Assembly (NCBI RefSeq): GCF_900115975.1
Contig: NZ_FOYM01000004.1
Location: forward strand, 82,263-146,262
From: Desulfoscipio geothermicus DSM 3669
GTDB lineage: Bacteria > Bacillota > Desulfotomaculia > Desulfotomaculales > Desulfallaceae
Length of the DNA: 64,000 nt
Direction of reading: 5' to 3'
A model generated the notes under the pieces. That model saw only the letters and a program-made list of their open reading frames with translations. It was not told the origin of the DNA and did not search any database. A program made the position numbers and the translations under genes. Of the stretch, positions 16,251-23,812 are shown in pieces (within the stretch, counting starts at the first letter, position 1; every line of letters starts with the position of its first letter).

Positions 16251-16616
16251 ATGATAGAATTTCTGGGTTGGCTCGGTTTTACCTTGCTAGTAAGCACCTT
16301 GATGCCTTTTTTATTGCGCCGTTTAAAGTTTTGGCGAAAAGGGTTGACTTTTTGGGTTCGCTATCACCACCACCTGGCTCTGGCATGCCTGGCTGTATTA
16401 ACCCTGCATGGCCTTGAGGCCTTAAATGGAAGGCGAGGGTGGGGATGGGGAGCCCGGGTGCATTATCAGAATGAGATTATTAGCGGGATACTTGCCTGGT
16501 TGGTACTATTGGTCGTAAGTGTGTTAGCATTGTCTGCGTTTCGGCAAATACCCTTTAAACGTAACCATTGTTGGTTGGTGGGGTTGCTGGTTCTATTAGT
16601 GCTGTACCACGTTTAG
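16251..16616 (+). CDS. small His-containing integral membrane protein
   Basis: The 121-aa protein has about four transmembrane helices: residues 4-21, 42-58 (YHHHLALACLAVLTLHGLE), 78-100 and 108-121. The His cluster at the start of TM2 and the His near its end are spaced as in heme-binding cytochrome b or ferric reductase-like helices, but I cannot name a family. It stands alone between the split permease (opposite strand) and a Cys/His-rich gene. Function unknown; heme or metal binding is inference. Confidence 0.65.
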   Translation: MIEFLGWLGFTLLVSTLMPFLLRRLKFWRKGLTFWVRYHHHLALACLAVLTLHGLEALNGRRGWGWGARVHYQNEIISGILAWLVLLVVSVLALSAFRQIPFKRNHCWLVGLLVLLVLYHV

Positions 16617-16744
16617 CGTTCGGTAACCTCATTTCGTTATAAATGGCGTTTTATCCTGGGTTTAGATTTCCTTATATTCTGTCCTACTTTATTTCTATCG
16701 CATATTACTAAAAGGTTAATTGGTTAACCGGAAAAAGGAGAGGT

Positions 16745-17026
16745 TTAAGCCTCTCCTTTAAGCTCCTTGATCTTTTCTTCCACTGCCTTGGCTTCCAACT
16801 TTAAATCCTGCAGGTATTTTTCCAGCTTGACTGCTTGTTCCTCTTTACCGAAAAACTGGCGCTTAAACCCGTCGGAGCTGCAGCAGCAGCCTTCATGCCG
16901 GACCGGTTGATGATGTGAGCCACCGTGGCACCGGTTCATGTGCTGGTGTGGGCCTTGGTGACAGGTGTTAATTTGCTGCGGGCCTCCATGACAACGGTTG
17001 AAATGATGCTTATTTCCATGACACAT
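16745..17026 (-). CDS. Cys/His-rich small protein with C-terminal coiled coil
   Basis: The 93-aa protein has two parts. The first about 50 residues carry repeats of the form RCHGG / TCHQG / RCHGG separated by His-rich runs and end in EGCCCSS: an obvious transition-metal-binding sequence. The second part (EEQAVKLEKYLQDLKLEAKAVEEKIKELKG) is a coiled coil as in DUF5320-type proteins. It has no signal peptide. The neighbouring PadR regulator also starts with a Cys/His-rich stretch, so the pair could form a metal-responsive unit. Metal storage or sensing is inference. Confidence 0.75.
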   Translation of the reverse strand: MCHGNKHHFNRCHGGPQQINTCHQGPHQHMNRCHGGSHHQPVRHEGCCCSSDGFKRQFFGKEEQAVKLEKYLQDLKLEAKAVEEKIKELKGEA

Positions 17027-17135
17027 GTTCCAACTCTCCTTTCAAAATAATTTACTTTTACAGCAAAGTGCATATAGCCATATTTATGGCAAACGCAAGG
17101 TATCATATTTTTAAAAGCGCGCGCTAGGGGTTTAT

Positions 17136-17558
17136 TCAGGGCTCGCCTTTCTTATTCGTTGGTTCCTGGAACTGGCTTTGATACTGCTCCAAAAACTTTT
17201 CCAGCCGCTGCTTGTTAAAATTGATGGTGACCGCCCAGGCATGAAGAATTTCCTCCCCTTCGGCGGTGATTTCATACAATCTTTTGGCCGGGCCGCCTTG
17301 CTCCGTTTCCCACCGCGAACGCACCAGCCTTTCGTCCTCCATTTTGCGCAGATGGCGGTAGGTTGTCCCGGGGTCAATTTCACTGCTGGCGAAACCAAAC
17401 TCCTCCAGTTGCTGCATCAGTTCATAACCGTGAGTGGACTGGCGGTGCAGCAGTAATAGCAGGCAGGGCTGCATAAACCGCCCCATTTGCATACCCGCGC
17501 AGCGGCAGCTGCCTTTGTGATGGCTACCGTGATCCTGGCACAAAATCAAAACCCCCAT
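17136..17558 (-). CDS. PadR-family transcriptional regulator with Cys/His-rich N-terminus
   Basis: The product is 140 aa. A leader with CQDHGSHHKGSCRCAGM precedes a PadR winged helix: QPCLLLLLHRQSTHGYELMQ, then DPGTTYRHLRKMEDERLVRS and a C-terminal dimerisation helix. PadR proteins usually repress their own promoter. The ATG at 17558 sits directly on an imperfect palindrome with no good Shine-Dalgarno, so the mRNA may be nearly leaderless and autoregulated. It lies downstream of nothing on its strand and upstream of the Cys/His-rich gene. The extra Cys/His head suggests metal or redox sensing. Confidence 0.85.
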   Translation of the reverse strand: MGVLILCQDHGSHHKGSCRCAGMQMGRFMQPCLLLLLHRQSTHGYELMQQLEEFGFASSEIDPGTTYRHLRKMEDERLVRSRWETEQGGPAKRLYEITAEGEEILHAWAVTINFNKQRLEKFLEQYQSQFQEPTNKKGEP

Positions 17559-17578
17559 ATATGGATATTGCCTATATA
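17558..17578. promoter_or_regulatory. candidate PadR operator
   Basis: TATATGGATATTGCCTATATA is an imperfect 21-base palindrome that overlaps the start of the minus-strand padR gene and lies about 180 bases before the plus-strand operon with a second PadR gene. Assignment is by position and symmetry only. Confidence 0.4.
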
Positions 17579-17756
17579 GAATATTATCATAGGTTCATTA
17601 AGCTGGCAATAATTAAAACCAGATGGCTGGTAATTAAATATTGTAAAACTACAGAAAAAATGCTATTATATTTGCAACAACGTTAAGTGCATGATGCACA
17701 TAGGTTTAAGTAAGCCTGAAATGACCGTAAAATTCTTTACATTTGGAGGGATGACA

Positions 17757-17981
17757 ATGGAAAGGATGATCATCCAGCTTAATCAAAAATGTCCTGCTGC
17801 TAGTTTGCCCAACATCAAGGATATCCTTCGCTGTAAACCGGGACTACGTTTAAGCAGTTTTGATGTAACAGCCAGGCGGGTTATGATTTCATTTAATCCT
17901 ACCTGTATTGATGCGGATACGATAATGGAAGCCTTACTGCAAAAGGGCTATGATATTGACTATTTCTGCAACGTCGCTTGA
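17757..17981 (+). CDS. small HMA-fold-like protein without CxxC
   Basis: From ATG 17757, preceded by TTGGAGGG, the product has 74 residues with a beta-alpha-beta-beta-alpha-beta pattern (MIIQLNQ, SLPNIKDILRC, GLRLSSFDVTARRVMISF, DADTIMEALLQKGYDI) that resembles heavy-metal-associated domains. The metal-binding CxxC of that family is absent; the loop reads QKCPAAS. It opens the operon with PadR, an oxyanion-binding-like protein, membrane proteins and a JAMM protein. It may bind a ligand or partner rather than copper. The family link is weak. Confidence 0.6.
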   Translation: MERMIIQLNQKCPAASLPNIKDILRCKPGLRLSSFDVTARRVMISFNPTCIDADTIMEALLQKGYDIDYFCNVA

Positions 17982-17995
17982 ACGGGGAGGTAAAA

Positions 17996-18376
17996 ATGGC
18001 CGCGGGAAAAACTGAAAATGGCGCTGGTGTTTCTCTGGACAGAATGATCCAGCCCATGCTTCTTTTGCTTATTTTAAAAAAACCGACCCACGGTTATGAA
18101 CTTATCCAAAGTTTTAATGCTTTGCACGAAGGTGAAATAGTGGAGCCGGGCACTATTTACCGGAACCTACGGCGCATGGAAAAGGAAGGGTTTGTCTTAT
18201 CCAGCTGGGAGGCTGCCGAGTCCGGGCCGGCCCGGAGAAAGTATGCCATCACCGGAGAAGGGATTAAAGCCTTGCAAGAAGCTATGCTGAAACTGAAGCA
18301 ACAAAAGAGACAAATTGAAGATTTCTTGACGGAATATGATATTCTAGCGACAAGGGGGAGCATTAATGAAAACTGA
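17996..18376 (+). CDS. PadR-family transcriptional regulator
   Basis: GGGGAGG precedes ATG 17996; the product has 126 residues. The PadR core is clear: IQPMLLLLILKKPTHGYELIQSF, VEPGTIYRNLRRMEKEGFVLSSWE, and the GPARRKYAITGEG hairpin, then a helical C-terminus. It is closely related in pattern to the PadR encoded at 17136-17558 but without the Cys/His head. Its last 11 bases overlap the start of the WtpA-like gene, so the two are coupled. It most likely regulates this operon, perhaps in response to the oxyanion bound by that protein (inference). Confidence 0.88.
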   Translation: MAAGKTENGAGVSLDRMIQPMLLLLILKKPTHGYELIQSFNALHEGEIVEPGTIYRNLRRMEKEGFVLSSWEAAESGPARRKYAITGEGIKALQEAMLKLKQQKRQIEDFLTEYDILATRGSINEN

Positions 18377-19178
18377 CCCAAACGCGCTGAAAATCCTGCA
18401 TGCCGGCGCGCTCAGAAAGCCCATCAAAGAGTGCATCCATATCCTTTGGGAAAAATACCCGAATTTAAAAGTGGAGCTTGATTACGCTGGCTCACGGGCT
18501 TGCGCCAAAGCCGTGGCGGAAGGCAAAATTGTGGATGTAATTGCCCTGGCGGATTACCAGGTGTTTAACGATCTTTTAATCCCCCGGTTTGTGGACACCT
18601 CCTTTGTTTTTGCCACCGACCAAATGGTGCTGGCCTTTGATGAATTTTCCACGGATAGGAACAAAATTAACGAGCAAAACTGGATGGATGTGCTGCTGGG
18701 CAATCCCACCATTAAATACGCGCGTTCCGATCACCCTTGCGGTTACCGCACTTTGATACTCTGGCAGCTGGCGGAACAATATTACCACAGGCCCGGTTTG
18801 TACCAGGCGCTGGAAAACGGCTGGAGCAACTTATACCCCAAATCCCTCGACCTGGCCATGGCCTTGATGGAAGGCAAAATTGACTACGGTTTTGAGTACT
18901 TGTCCGTGGCCAAGCAAATGAATTTGCCATATATCCAGTTCCCGCCCGAGATAAATCTGAGCGACCCCCGCTTTGCGGATCATTACGCCCGGGCCAAGGT
19001 AACCATTGAGGGTAATTACCCCGGCCTGGAAACTGTAATCGTAGGCGCTCCCATTGAATTCGCCGTGGCCATACCCAAAAATTCCAATCAAAAGGAACTG
19101 GCGCAGGAATTTATTGAAATCCTTACGGGACCCCGGGGAGAGGAGATATTGGAAGAGAACGGGCTAATTCCCTGTTAG
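18366..19178 (+). CDS. WtpA/ModA-like oxyanion-binding protein without signal peptide
   Basis: The 270-residue protein aligns by eye with tungstate-binding WtpA along its length: KILHAGALRKPIKE at the start, AGSRACAKAVAEG, VIALADYQVF, FATDQMVLAF, DHPCGYRTLILWQLAEQYY, KIDYGFEYLSVAKQ and PPEINLSDPRFADHYA. It begins directly with the first strand at residue 8, so there is no signal peptide, lipobox or membrane anchor, and no ABC ATPase or permease follows. A cytoplasmic oxyanion-binding protein overlapping a PadR gene suggests sensing or storage rather than uptake. Tungstate or molybdate as ligand is inferred from the family and from the tungsten enzymes nearby. Confidence 0.8.
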   Translation: MKTDPNALKILHAGALRKPIKECIHILWEKYPNLKVELDYAGSRACAKAVAEGKIVDVIALADYQVFNDLLIPRFVDTSFVFATDQMVLAFDEFSTDRNKINEQNWMDVLLGNPTIKYARSDHPCGYRTLILWQLAEQYYHRPGLYQALENGWSNLYPKSLDLAMALMEGKIDYGFEYLSVAKQMNLPYIQFPPEINLSDPRFADHYARAKVTIEGNYPGLETVIVGAPIEFAVAIPKNSNQKELAQEFIEILTGPRGEEILEENGLIPC

Positions 19179-19193
19179 GGAAGTGATTTTTAG

Positions 19194-19379
19194 ATGGTTT
19201 ACTATAATGTAAAGGAAAAAAAACTGGATAAACGGATAGAAACATATGAAAAACAAATATCCTGGAACCTAATATTGATCTTTCTGGTTAGCTCGGTGTT
19301 GATCTACCAGCTTATATTTAACTGCATTTTTGCGCCCCAAATATATAACCTGGCATTGGGGGATATACCTGCAATATGA
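19194..19379 (+). CDS. small membrane protein (possibly first part of a frameshifted gene)
   Basis: The product is 61 aa with a charged N-terminus (KEKKLDKRIETYEKQ) and one transmembrane helix (NLILIFLVSSVLIYQLIF). It ends at TGA 19377, where the overlapping frame starting at TTG 19330 continues with charged residues and a second transmembrane helix. The two could be separate small proteins with a 50-base overlap, or one two-helix protein broken by a frameshift near 19376. No family recognised. Confidence 0.5.
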   Translation: MVYYNVKEKKLDKRIETYEKQISWNLILIFLVSSVLIYQLIFNCIFAPQIYNLALGDIPAI

Positions 19380-19638
19380 GGAAACCAAAAAAGGCACAAA
19401 CCCGGGCGCAAGCAGCCAGGAGCCTAAAGTTATTATATGGCGGGAAAAAAAGGGAGACGTAACCAGGTCTGTAAACGATGTACCTACTATATGCGGTGTT
19501 CAGCTGCCGCAATTCTGTTTTATCGCTATTATTGCGGCTTTAGGTCTGGGAATGTATAACATCAGGGCATTGCTTTTAAAGGAATTCGTCCTTAAGTTAA
19601 AAGACGACCTGCTCAACCAGGGCGACGGGAGGGGTTAA
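19330..19638 (+). CDS. small membrane protein (possibly second part of a frameshifted gene)
   Basis: The frame is 102 codons with only a weak TTG start. It has a hydrophilic region (EETKKGTNPGASSQEPKV..) then QFCFIAIIAALGLGMYNI as a membrane helix and a basic/acidic tail. It ends two bases before the JAMM gene. If fused to the preceding frame, the product would be a two-helix membrane protein of roughly 145 residues. Function unknown. Confidence 0.45.
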   Translation: MRPKYITWHWGIYLQYEETKKGTNPGASSQEPKVIIWREKKGDVTRSVNDVPTICGVQLPQFCFIAIIAALGLGMYNIRALLLKEFVLKLKDDLLNQGDGRG

Positions 19639-19640
19639 GA

Positions 19641-20405
19641 ATGACCGCCGTGAACTGCGCCTTTATGCCGAGGGATATATTCAGTATTGTCCAAGTGCAA
19701 GATATCGCCACCCAAGAACAAGAACGGGCGGTTTTAATTTTTGGTGGGAGTGAGGGTAAGGTGTCAGTATTGTGCGGACAAAGCTGCAGCGATACCTGGG
19801 CCATTATACCGCCCGTCAACAAGATCATCGAGTGGGTCAGTGAAACCAAGACTTATTTCCGGGAAGCCATAGTGGTACATAACCACCCGCATCTACCCTG
19901 GCATGGAGAAATTATCCCTTCCGATGATGATATAGCCGCCACCGAATTTTTAAAATGGCAGCTGGCCTTACTGGGTATCACACTGCATGACCATATAATT
20001 ATTTCCGGAAATAAAAAACGATCTTTATTGGAAATGAACCTGTACCATAACGGTCCGCTAAAAACCAGCGGTTTTGAGATCAAGCGTTTCCTTTATTGCT
20101 TTTTGGTGCAGGTGTCACTTGTACTGGAACATCACCCGGTCGTAGATACCATAATAAACCTCTTGGAAAAAAATTTGGATATGATTAGAAACTATTATGA
20201 AAAACCTTGGTATTTACGGGTCTTTACGCCAAAACCTGATGACGGTGGATTTAAGTCCGAACTGGCCGGGCTTAAAACTTCGGATAATTTGCTTAGCCGG
20301 CTTGTGGATGCTTTAATTCAGCTCGAAGGTGACCGAAACTTTAAAATTCAACCGGAAAAGGTTATTCCTTATGGAATAGAGCTGTGGAAAAGAATAATTA
20401 AATAG
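19641..20405 (+). CDS. RadC-like JAMM/MPN domain protein
   Basis: GGGAGGGG precedes ATG 19641; the protein has 254 residues. The first 140 residues form a JAB/MPN-like domain with the metal motif HNHP..PSDDD and the RadC-type sequence LALLGITLHDHIIISGNKKRSL. The spacing from HNH to SxxD is 11 residues rather than the common 7, so there is a short insertion. The N-terminal helix-hairpin-helix part of RadC is absent, and a unique 110-residue C-terminus follows. JAMM proteins are zinc-dependent isopeptidases or hydrolases. Genomic context (PadR, WtpA-like, membrane proteins) is unusual for RadC. Function unknown. Confidence 0.75.
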   Translation: MTAVNCAFMPRDIFSIVQVQDIATQEQERAVLIFGGSEGKVSVLCGQSCSDTWAIIPPVNKIIEWVSETKTYFREAIVVHNHPHLPWHGEIIPSDDDIAATEFLKWQLALLGITLHDHIIISGNKKRSLLEMNLYHNGPLKTSGFEIKRFLYCFLVQVSLVLEHHPVVDTIINLLEKNLDMIRNYYEKPWYLRVFTPKPDDGGFKSELAGLKTSDNLLSRLVDALIQLEGDRNFKIQPEKVIPYGIELWKRIIK

Positions 20406-20454
20406 GAGTATAACCGGTCACTGATCATTAAACAAGCGGGCCCACAGGGGTGTG

Positions 20455-20470
20455 GCGTTGCTTGCAACGC
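20455..20470. other. short hairpin between the JAMM and TauE genes
   Basis: GCGTTGC-tt-GCAACGC forms a perfect stem. There is no U-tract directly after it, so processing or attenuation is more likely than full termination. Confidence 0.5.
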
Positions 20471-20519
20471 TAGTATATACAAGGCTGTTTTTACATTATT
20501 TAAAGAGGAGTGGATATAA

Positions 20520-21488
20520 TTGTTTTTTCCTGTTTCCGGTGTGGAGATTAACCCGTTAATTCCTCCGCTGGTGGCGTTTATTGTCTCGTCAATTACCGCC
20601 TCCGCCGGAGTGTCCGGCGCATTTTTACTGCTGCCTTTTCAGGTTAGCGTGCTGCACTATACCAGCCCTTCGGTCAGCCCGACCAACTTGATTTATAATA
20701 TCGTGGCCATTCCGGGCGGCCTTTATAGGTTTATTAGAGAGGGGCGCATGGCTTGGCCGCTGACCTGGGTGGTGTCTATCGGTACTTTGCCGGGGGTTTT
20801 CTTAGGTTCATGGGTGAGGATAGAGTATTTGCCCGACCCCCGTTCGTTTAAATTATTTATGGGCGGCGTATTACTGTATCTCGGGTTAAAAATTGTTACC
20901 GAATTTACCAGCGGCTCAAAAAAACAAAAGGCGCAAAATAAAGCGCTGGAGCAAAAGTTTAAAGAACGGGTGGCTAAGATTAAGGCGGAGAGCAACAAAA
21001 AAATAGCCGCCGGGTTGCCGACAGACGCTGTTGTAAAAACCAAAAGCTTTTCTTTGACCAGGATAGAATATGAATTCTGGGGTGAAACTTATTCTTTCAG
21101 CACCATAACCATTTTTACGCTGGCGCTGGCGGTGGGATTGATCGGCGGCATTTACGGTATCGGCGGCGGCGCTATCATCGCTCCCTTTTGCGTTTCCATC
21201 CTTGGTCTGCCCGTTTACACCGTGGCCGGGGCGGCCCTGGCCGGGACGTTCCTTACCTCCATAGCGGGAGTCATATTTTATTCCATTCTAGCGATGACCG
21301 CCGTGGGCGCGTCCACCAACGTGGCCCCCGACTGGGCGCTGGGCGCGCTGTTCGGAGTTGGCGGCCTGCTGGGGACATACTGCGGCGCGTATATTCAAAA
21401 GTATCTCAAGGAGAACATTGTAAAAGCCATTATGGCAGCATTGATTCTTTTCCTGGCGTTGCGCTATGTTATACAGTTTTTTCTTTAA
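20520..21488 (+). CDS. TauE/SafE-family anion exporter (sulfite exporter-like)
   Basis: The product is 322 aa with eight or so transmembrane segments. Each half carries the family motif: SSITASAGVSGAFLLLPFQV in the first and GLIGGIYGIGGGAIIAPF in the second. A charged cytoplasmic loop of about 70 residues (KKQKAQNKALEQKFKERVAKIKAE) separates them. Members move sulfite, sulfoacetate or other small anions. A GAGGAG lies just upstream of the TTG start at 20520. It may be the last gene of the PadR/oxyanion-protein operon or have its own promoter in the 114-base gap. Confidence 0.88.
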   Translation: MFFPVSGVEINPLIPPLVAFIVSSITASAGVSGAFLLLPFQVSVLHYTSPSVSPTNLIYNIVAIPGGLYRFIREGRMAWPLTWVVSIGTLPGVFLGSWVRIEYLPDPRSFKLFMGGVLLYLGLKIVTEFTSGSKKQKAQNKALEQKFKERVAKIKAESNKKIAAGLPTDAVVKTKSFSLTRIEYEFWGETYSFSTITIFTLALAVGLIGGIYGIGGGAIIAPFCVSILGLPVYTVAGAALAGTFLTSIAGVIFYSILAMTAVGASTNVAPDWALGALFGVGGLLGTYCGAYIQKYLKENIVKAIMAALILFLALRYVIQFFL

Positions 21489-21664
21489 TTGATAGTGGCT
21501 ATGGTCAAGATTCAAATTTTTTAAAGAGAGTAATTTTAACGTGGCTAAATAGCTTTAAAGATCAGGGTTACGATCAGGGTTACATTTTTTTTACTTTCCT
21601 ACTTATAATGGTATTTAAATGCTTAAAAAGCATATATGGCAATATCTTATTAATGAAAATTATA

Positions 21665-22016
21665 CTAAACCCCCAATGCTTCCATGATCCCCTGCAGTGG
21701 CTCCAGCAGGTCTTCTTTTCCCGGTTCCCAAATCGGCGGGCAGTCCTTTAATTGTTTTTCTCCCATAACCAACTTGGCGGCAAAGGCCAGGCAGGTGGGC
21801 TCGCCGCACAACCGGCAGCCGGACTTTTTAGGCAGCCAGCCGTATATCTCCAAAGGGGTGGGTTTGGCCCTTCTTTCGTACATGGGCTTAATTTTGTCCT
21901 TGTTGGCGTAAGTGTCATTAATCAAGTTTTTTACCCAGTCGGTCAGCTCGTAAGCATCTGTGCTACTGAGCGCTTTAGCCACGGCCAGTTCTAGGGGGTA
22001 AAGGGTAAGCAGCCTC
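21665..22016 (-). pseudogene. 4Fe-4S domain protein, N-terminus lost at an IS junction
   Basis: The frame encodes RLLTLYPLELAVAKALSS.., then a putative Fe-S domain (PF04060-like): LPKKSGCRLCGEPTCLAFAAKLVMGEKQLKDCP, with four Cys in the CxxCxxxxC-n-C spacing used to hold a [4Fe-4S] cluster. Such domains occur in corrinoid/acetyl-CoA pathway and redox proteins. No start codon precedes LLTLYPLE; upstream the sequence becomes the 3' part of a transposase on the other strand. A GTG at 21982 could start a shortened product. Confidence 0.7.
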
Positions 22017-22450
22017 TGTTCTACTTGCCGGAAGAAGAAGTGATCCGTATTTACGGCCTGCGCTGGGATATTGAAGTTTATTTTAAGGTTTGTAAGTCTT
22101 TTTTACGACTGGCCAAAGAATTTCAATCGCGTAGTTATGATGCCATGTTTGCACATATAACAATTGTAACCATACGTTATATAATGTTAGCCGTTGAAAA
22201 CCGGGAGCAAGTCGATAACCGGGCTTACGGGGGTATCTTTTATCAATTTTGAAGTGGCCGATATGGATTTTTCGCAAGCTTTGCTTTATTTGTTGGATTT
22301 ATTTAAACAAACTCTTCGGGAAAATCTGTTTTTGTCTGATGCCATGATTGACCAAATCTTAACACGCTTTTTAGAAAAATTACCCAGTTTTATTAAACTG
22401 CGTTTATGTTTTCAAGCAGCATAAATCTGCTTTTTTGTCAAGTGCGAAAT
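22017..22450 (+). mobile_element. IS4-type transposase remnant (3' end only, frameshifted)
   Basis: The plus strand encodes LPEEEVIRIYGLRWDIEVYFKVCKS..LRLAKEFQSRSYDAMFAHITIVTIRYIML, the C-terminal DDE region of IS4/IS1634-like transposases (the YREK-like W/E core). After NRAYGGIFY (about 22245) the frame shifts to INFEVADMDFSQALLYLLDLFKQTL and ends at 22423 with KLRLCFQAA. Upstream two thirds and the left IS end are missing. A right end with AAATTTGAG lies near 22450. Genes on both sides are truncated at its edges. Confidence 0.85.
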
Positions 22451-23088
22451 TTGAGATAATTAATTAATTCATCCCAGAAATCTTTACCCGTTTTCCAGGC
22501 AAAGTCTTCCGCCCCCATCATACACCTGCGATGGTAATTGCCCGGGGAAGGCCCGGCCAGCACCTGCAGGTGCGGGTGGACCAGGGTACCGCCGGAGTAG
22601 GGCATATAGTTCCAATTGGCGGTCATGTAAGCCGCTCCTGCGGCGTCTTTGGCGGCACACTTTTGCAAAAATAAGACGGCGGCCTCCAAAGAATCATTTA
22701 CCAAATCAAAACTAATTTCCTCCAGGGGAACGTAATGATCGGGAACCATGACCACCACCGCGGAATAGCGGTCATAAGGGGAAAGGTTTGGCACCACCGT
22801 AGCCCTGCCCACCCCAATCCGCCCTTCCTCAATAAGATCTTTGGGAAATTGCGGGGTCATTTGGAACAGGTTTTCCCCGCAAAACGGGCAGGGGGTTTGC
22901 AGTGAGCGCTTCACTGCTTTGGACCAATCCACAATGGGAAGCTGAAATTTTTTAAAACCGACAACTCTGCTCACATCACCGGTCAACGGGTCGAAACGTT
23001 TTTCCACTATCATTTTCTTGGGCGTAAAATTCGACCCGGGGTCAAGTAAAACTACTTCTTCCCGCACAATGTTTAACTGCAGGCTCAT
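22438..23088 (-). CDS. GalT/HIT-like nucleotidyltransferase, C-terminus cut by the IS remnant
   Basis: The protein resembles galactose-1-phosphate uridylyltransferase-type HIT-superfamily enzymes: TPCPFCGENLFQMTPQFP (zinc-type Cys pair), GRIGVGRATVVPNLSPYDRYSAVVVM and the active-site GGTLVHPHLQVLAGPSPGNYH with the HxHxQ triad. ATG 23088 is chosen, eight bases after GGCAGG. The product ends KTGKDFWDELINYLKFRT, right where the transposase remnant begins, so roughly the last third of a usual 320-residue protein is missing. The real substrate is unknown. It is the last gene of the riboswitch-led minus-strand operon. Confidence 0.75.
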   Translation of the reverse strand: MSLQLNIVREEVVLLDPGSNFTPKKMIVEKRFDPLTGDVSRVVGFKKFQLPIVDWSKAVKRSLQTPCPFCGENLFQMTPQFPKDLIEEGRIGVGRATVVPNLSPYDRYSAVVVMVPDHYVPLEEISFDLVNDSLEAAVLFLQKCAAKDAAGAAYMTANWNYMPYSGGTLVHPHLQVLAGPSPGNYHRRCMMGAEDFAWKTGKDFWDELINYLKFRT

Positions 23089-23134
23089 ATATAACACCTG
23101 CCCTCCAAAAATTATAAAATTTGTAATTCCCCAA

Positions 23135-23295
23135 CTACTTAACCACTAATACAGGACAGTGCGACTGTTGGATAACCCTTCGGCTAACGCTGCCCAGCAG
23201 CATACCTTTAAAGTCGCCGCGCCCCCTGGTGCCGACAACAATTAAGTCGCAATTATTATTACAGCCATCCGCAACCTTATCAACTACAGGCGTAG
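23135..23295 (-). pseudogene. UspA-domain remnant (C-terminal third)
   Basis: The minus strand encodes [19 protein letters not shown], then [19 protein letters not shown] and a terminal CPVLVVK stop at 23135. This is the end of a universal stress protein, with the G-2x-G-9x-G(S/T) nucleotide-binding loop intact. The frame has no start and its 5' end runs into the 3' end of the HAD gene, so the first 90 or so residues are lost. It may once have been a full gene of this operon. Confidence 0.8.
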
Positions 23296-23754
23296 GGTTG
23301 CAATCAAACGTTTGGGCTGCAGCAGCAGCTCCAGTCCTTCATTAATATCTTTTACCGCCACATCAGCATTTTGCAGCGCCTGCACGGAAGTTCCCTCCGG
23401 CCCTAAAACCACAATGCCCAGGGCCGCTTTTGCCAGCATCAGCCTGTCGTTGGCGCCGTTGCCCACCGCCACTGTATGCTCTGCCCCCAGGCGTTCCACA
23501 AAGGCTTCTTTTTCATCGCCCCCGATCGGCTGGGCCAGGATCTGAACGGTGCCTTTGATGCCTTTGCATTCACTCCGGCACTTGCCGAAGGTGTCGGCAG
23601 TAAGGATGTGTACTTCGAGACTCTCGCTGAGCTGATTTAACCTTTCTTCGACGCCGGGCAGCAGTATGCCGTCTTTGGCCATCGTGCCGTTATAATCCAG
23701 CACGATGTATTTTAGCTGCAGCATGCCGCGGCCGGGTATATCCACGGAAATCAC
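23284..23754 (-). CDS. HAD-superfamily phosphatase (soluble P-type ATPase-like)
   Basis: The 156-residue protein starts at GTG 23754 behind AAAGGAGGTG. The HAD motifs are present: I in [10 protein letters not shown] (the second Asp replaced by Asn, as in some family members), II in VHILTADT, and IV in [34 protein letters not shown] lysine is in between. It matches the COG4087 soluble P-type ATPase group, compact HADs without a large cap. It lies between the XRE gene and the UspA remnant. Motif I DYN is worth noting because the general acid/base residue is usually Asp. Confidence 0.82.
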   Translation of the reverse strand: MISVDIPGRGMLQLKYIVLDYNGTMAKDGILLPGVEERLNQLSESLEVHILTADTFGKCRSECKGIKGTVQILAQPIGGDEKEAFVERLGAEHTVAVGNGANDRLMLAKAALGIVVLGPEGTSVQALQNADVAVKDINEGLELLLQPKRLIATLRL

Positions 23755-23812
23755 GCTTTACACCTCCTTTCGATGGGAATTATTTGCGCGCTGGCGCCTT
23801 CACCCAACTTGA

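Noticed and set aside
21188..21751. 187-codon plus-strand frame overlapping the TauE gene and the Fe-S fragment
   Set aside because: It crosses the end of the TauE gene in another frame; Arg/Gly-rich shadow without domain signs.
23312..23545. plus-strand frame over the HAD gene
   Set aside because: Ser-rich shadow of the minus-strand HAD gene, which carries clear motifs.
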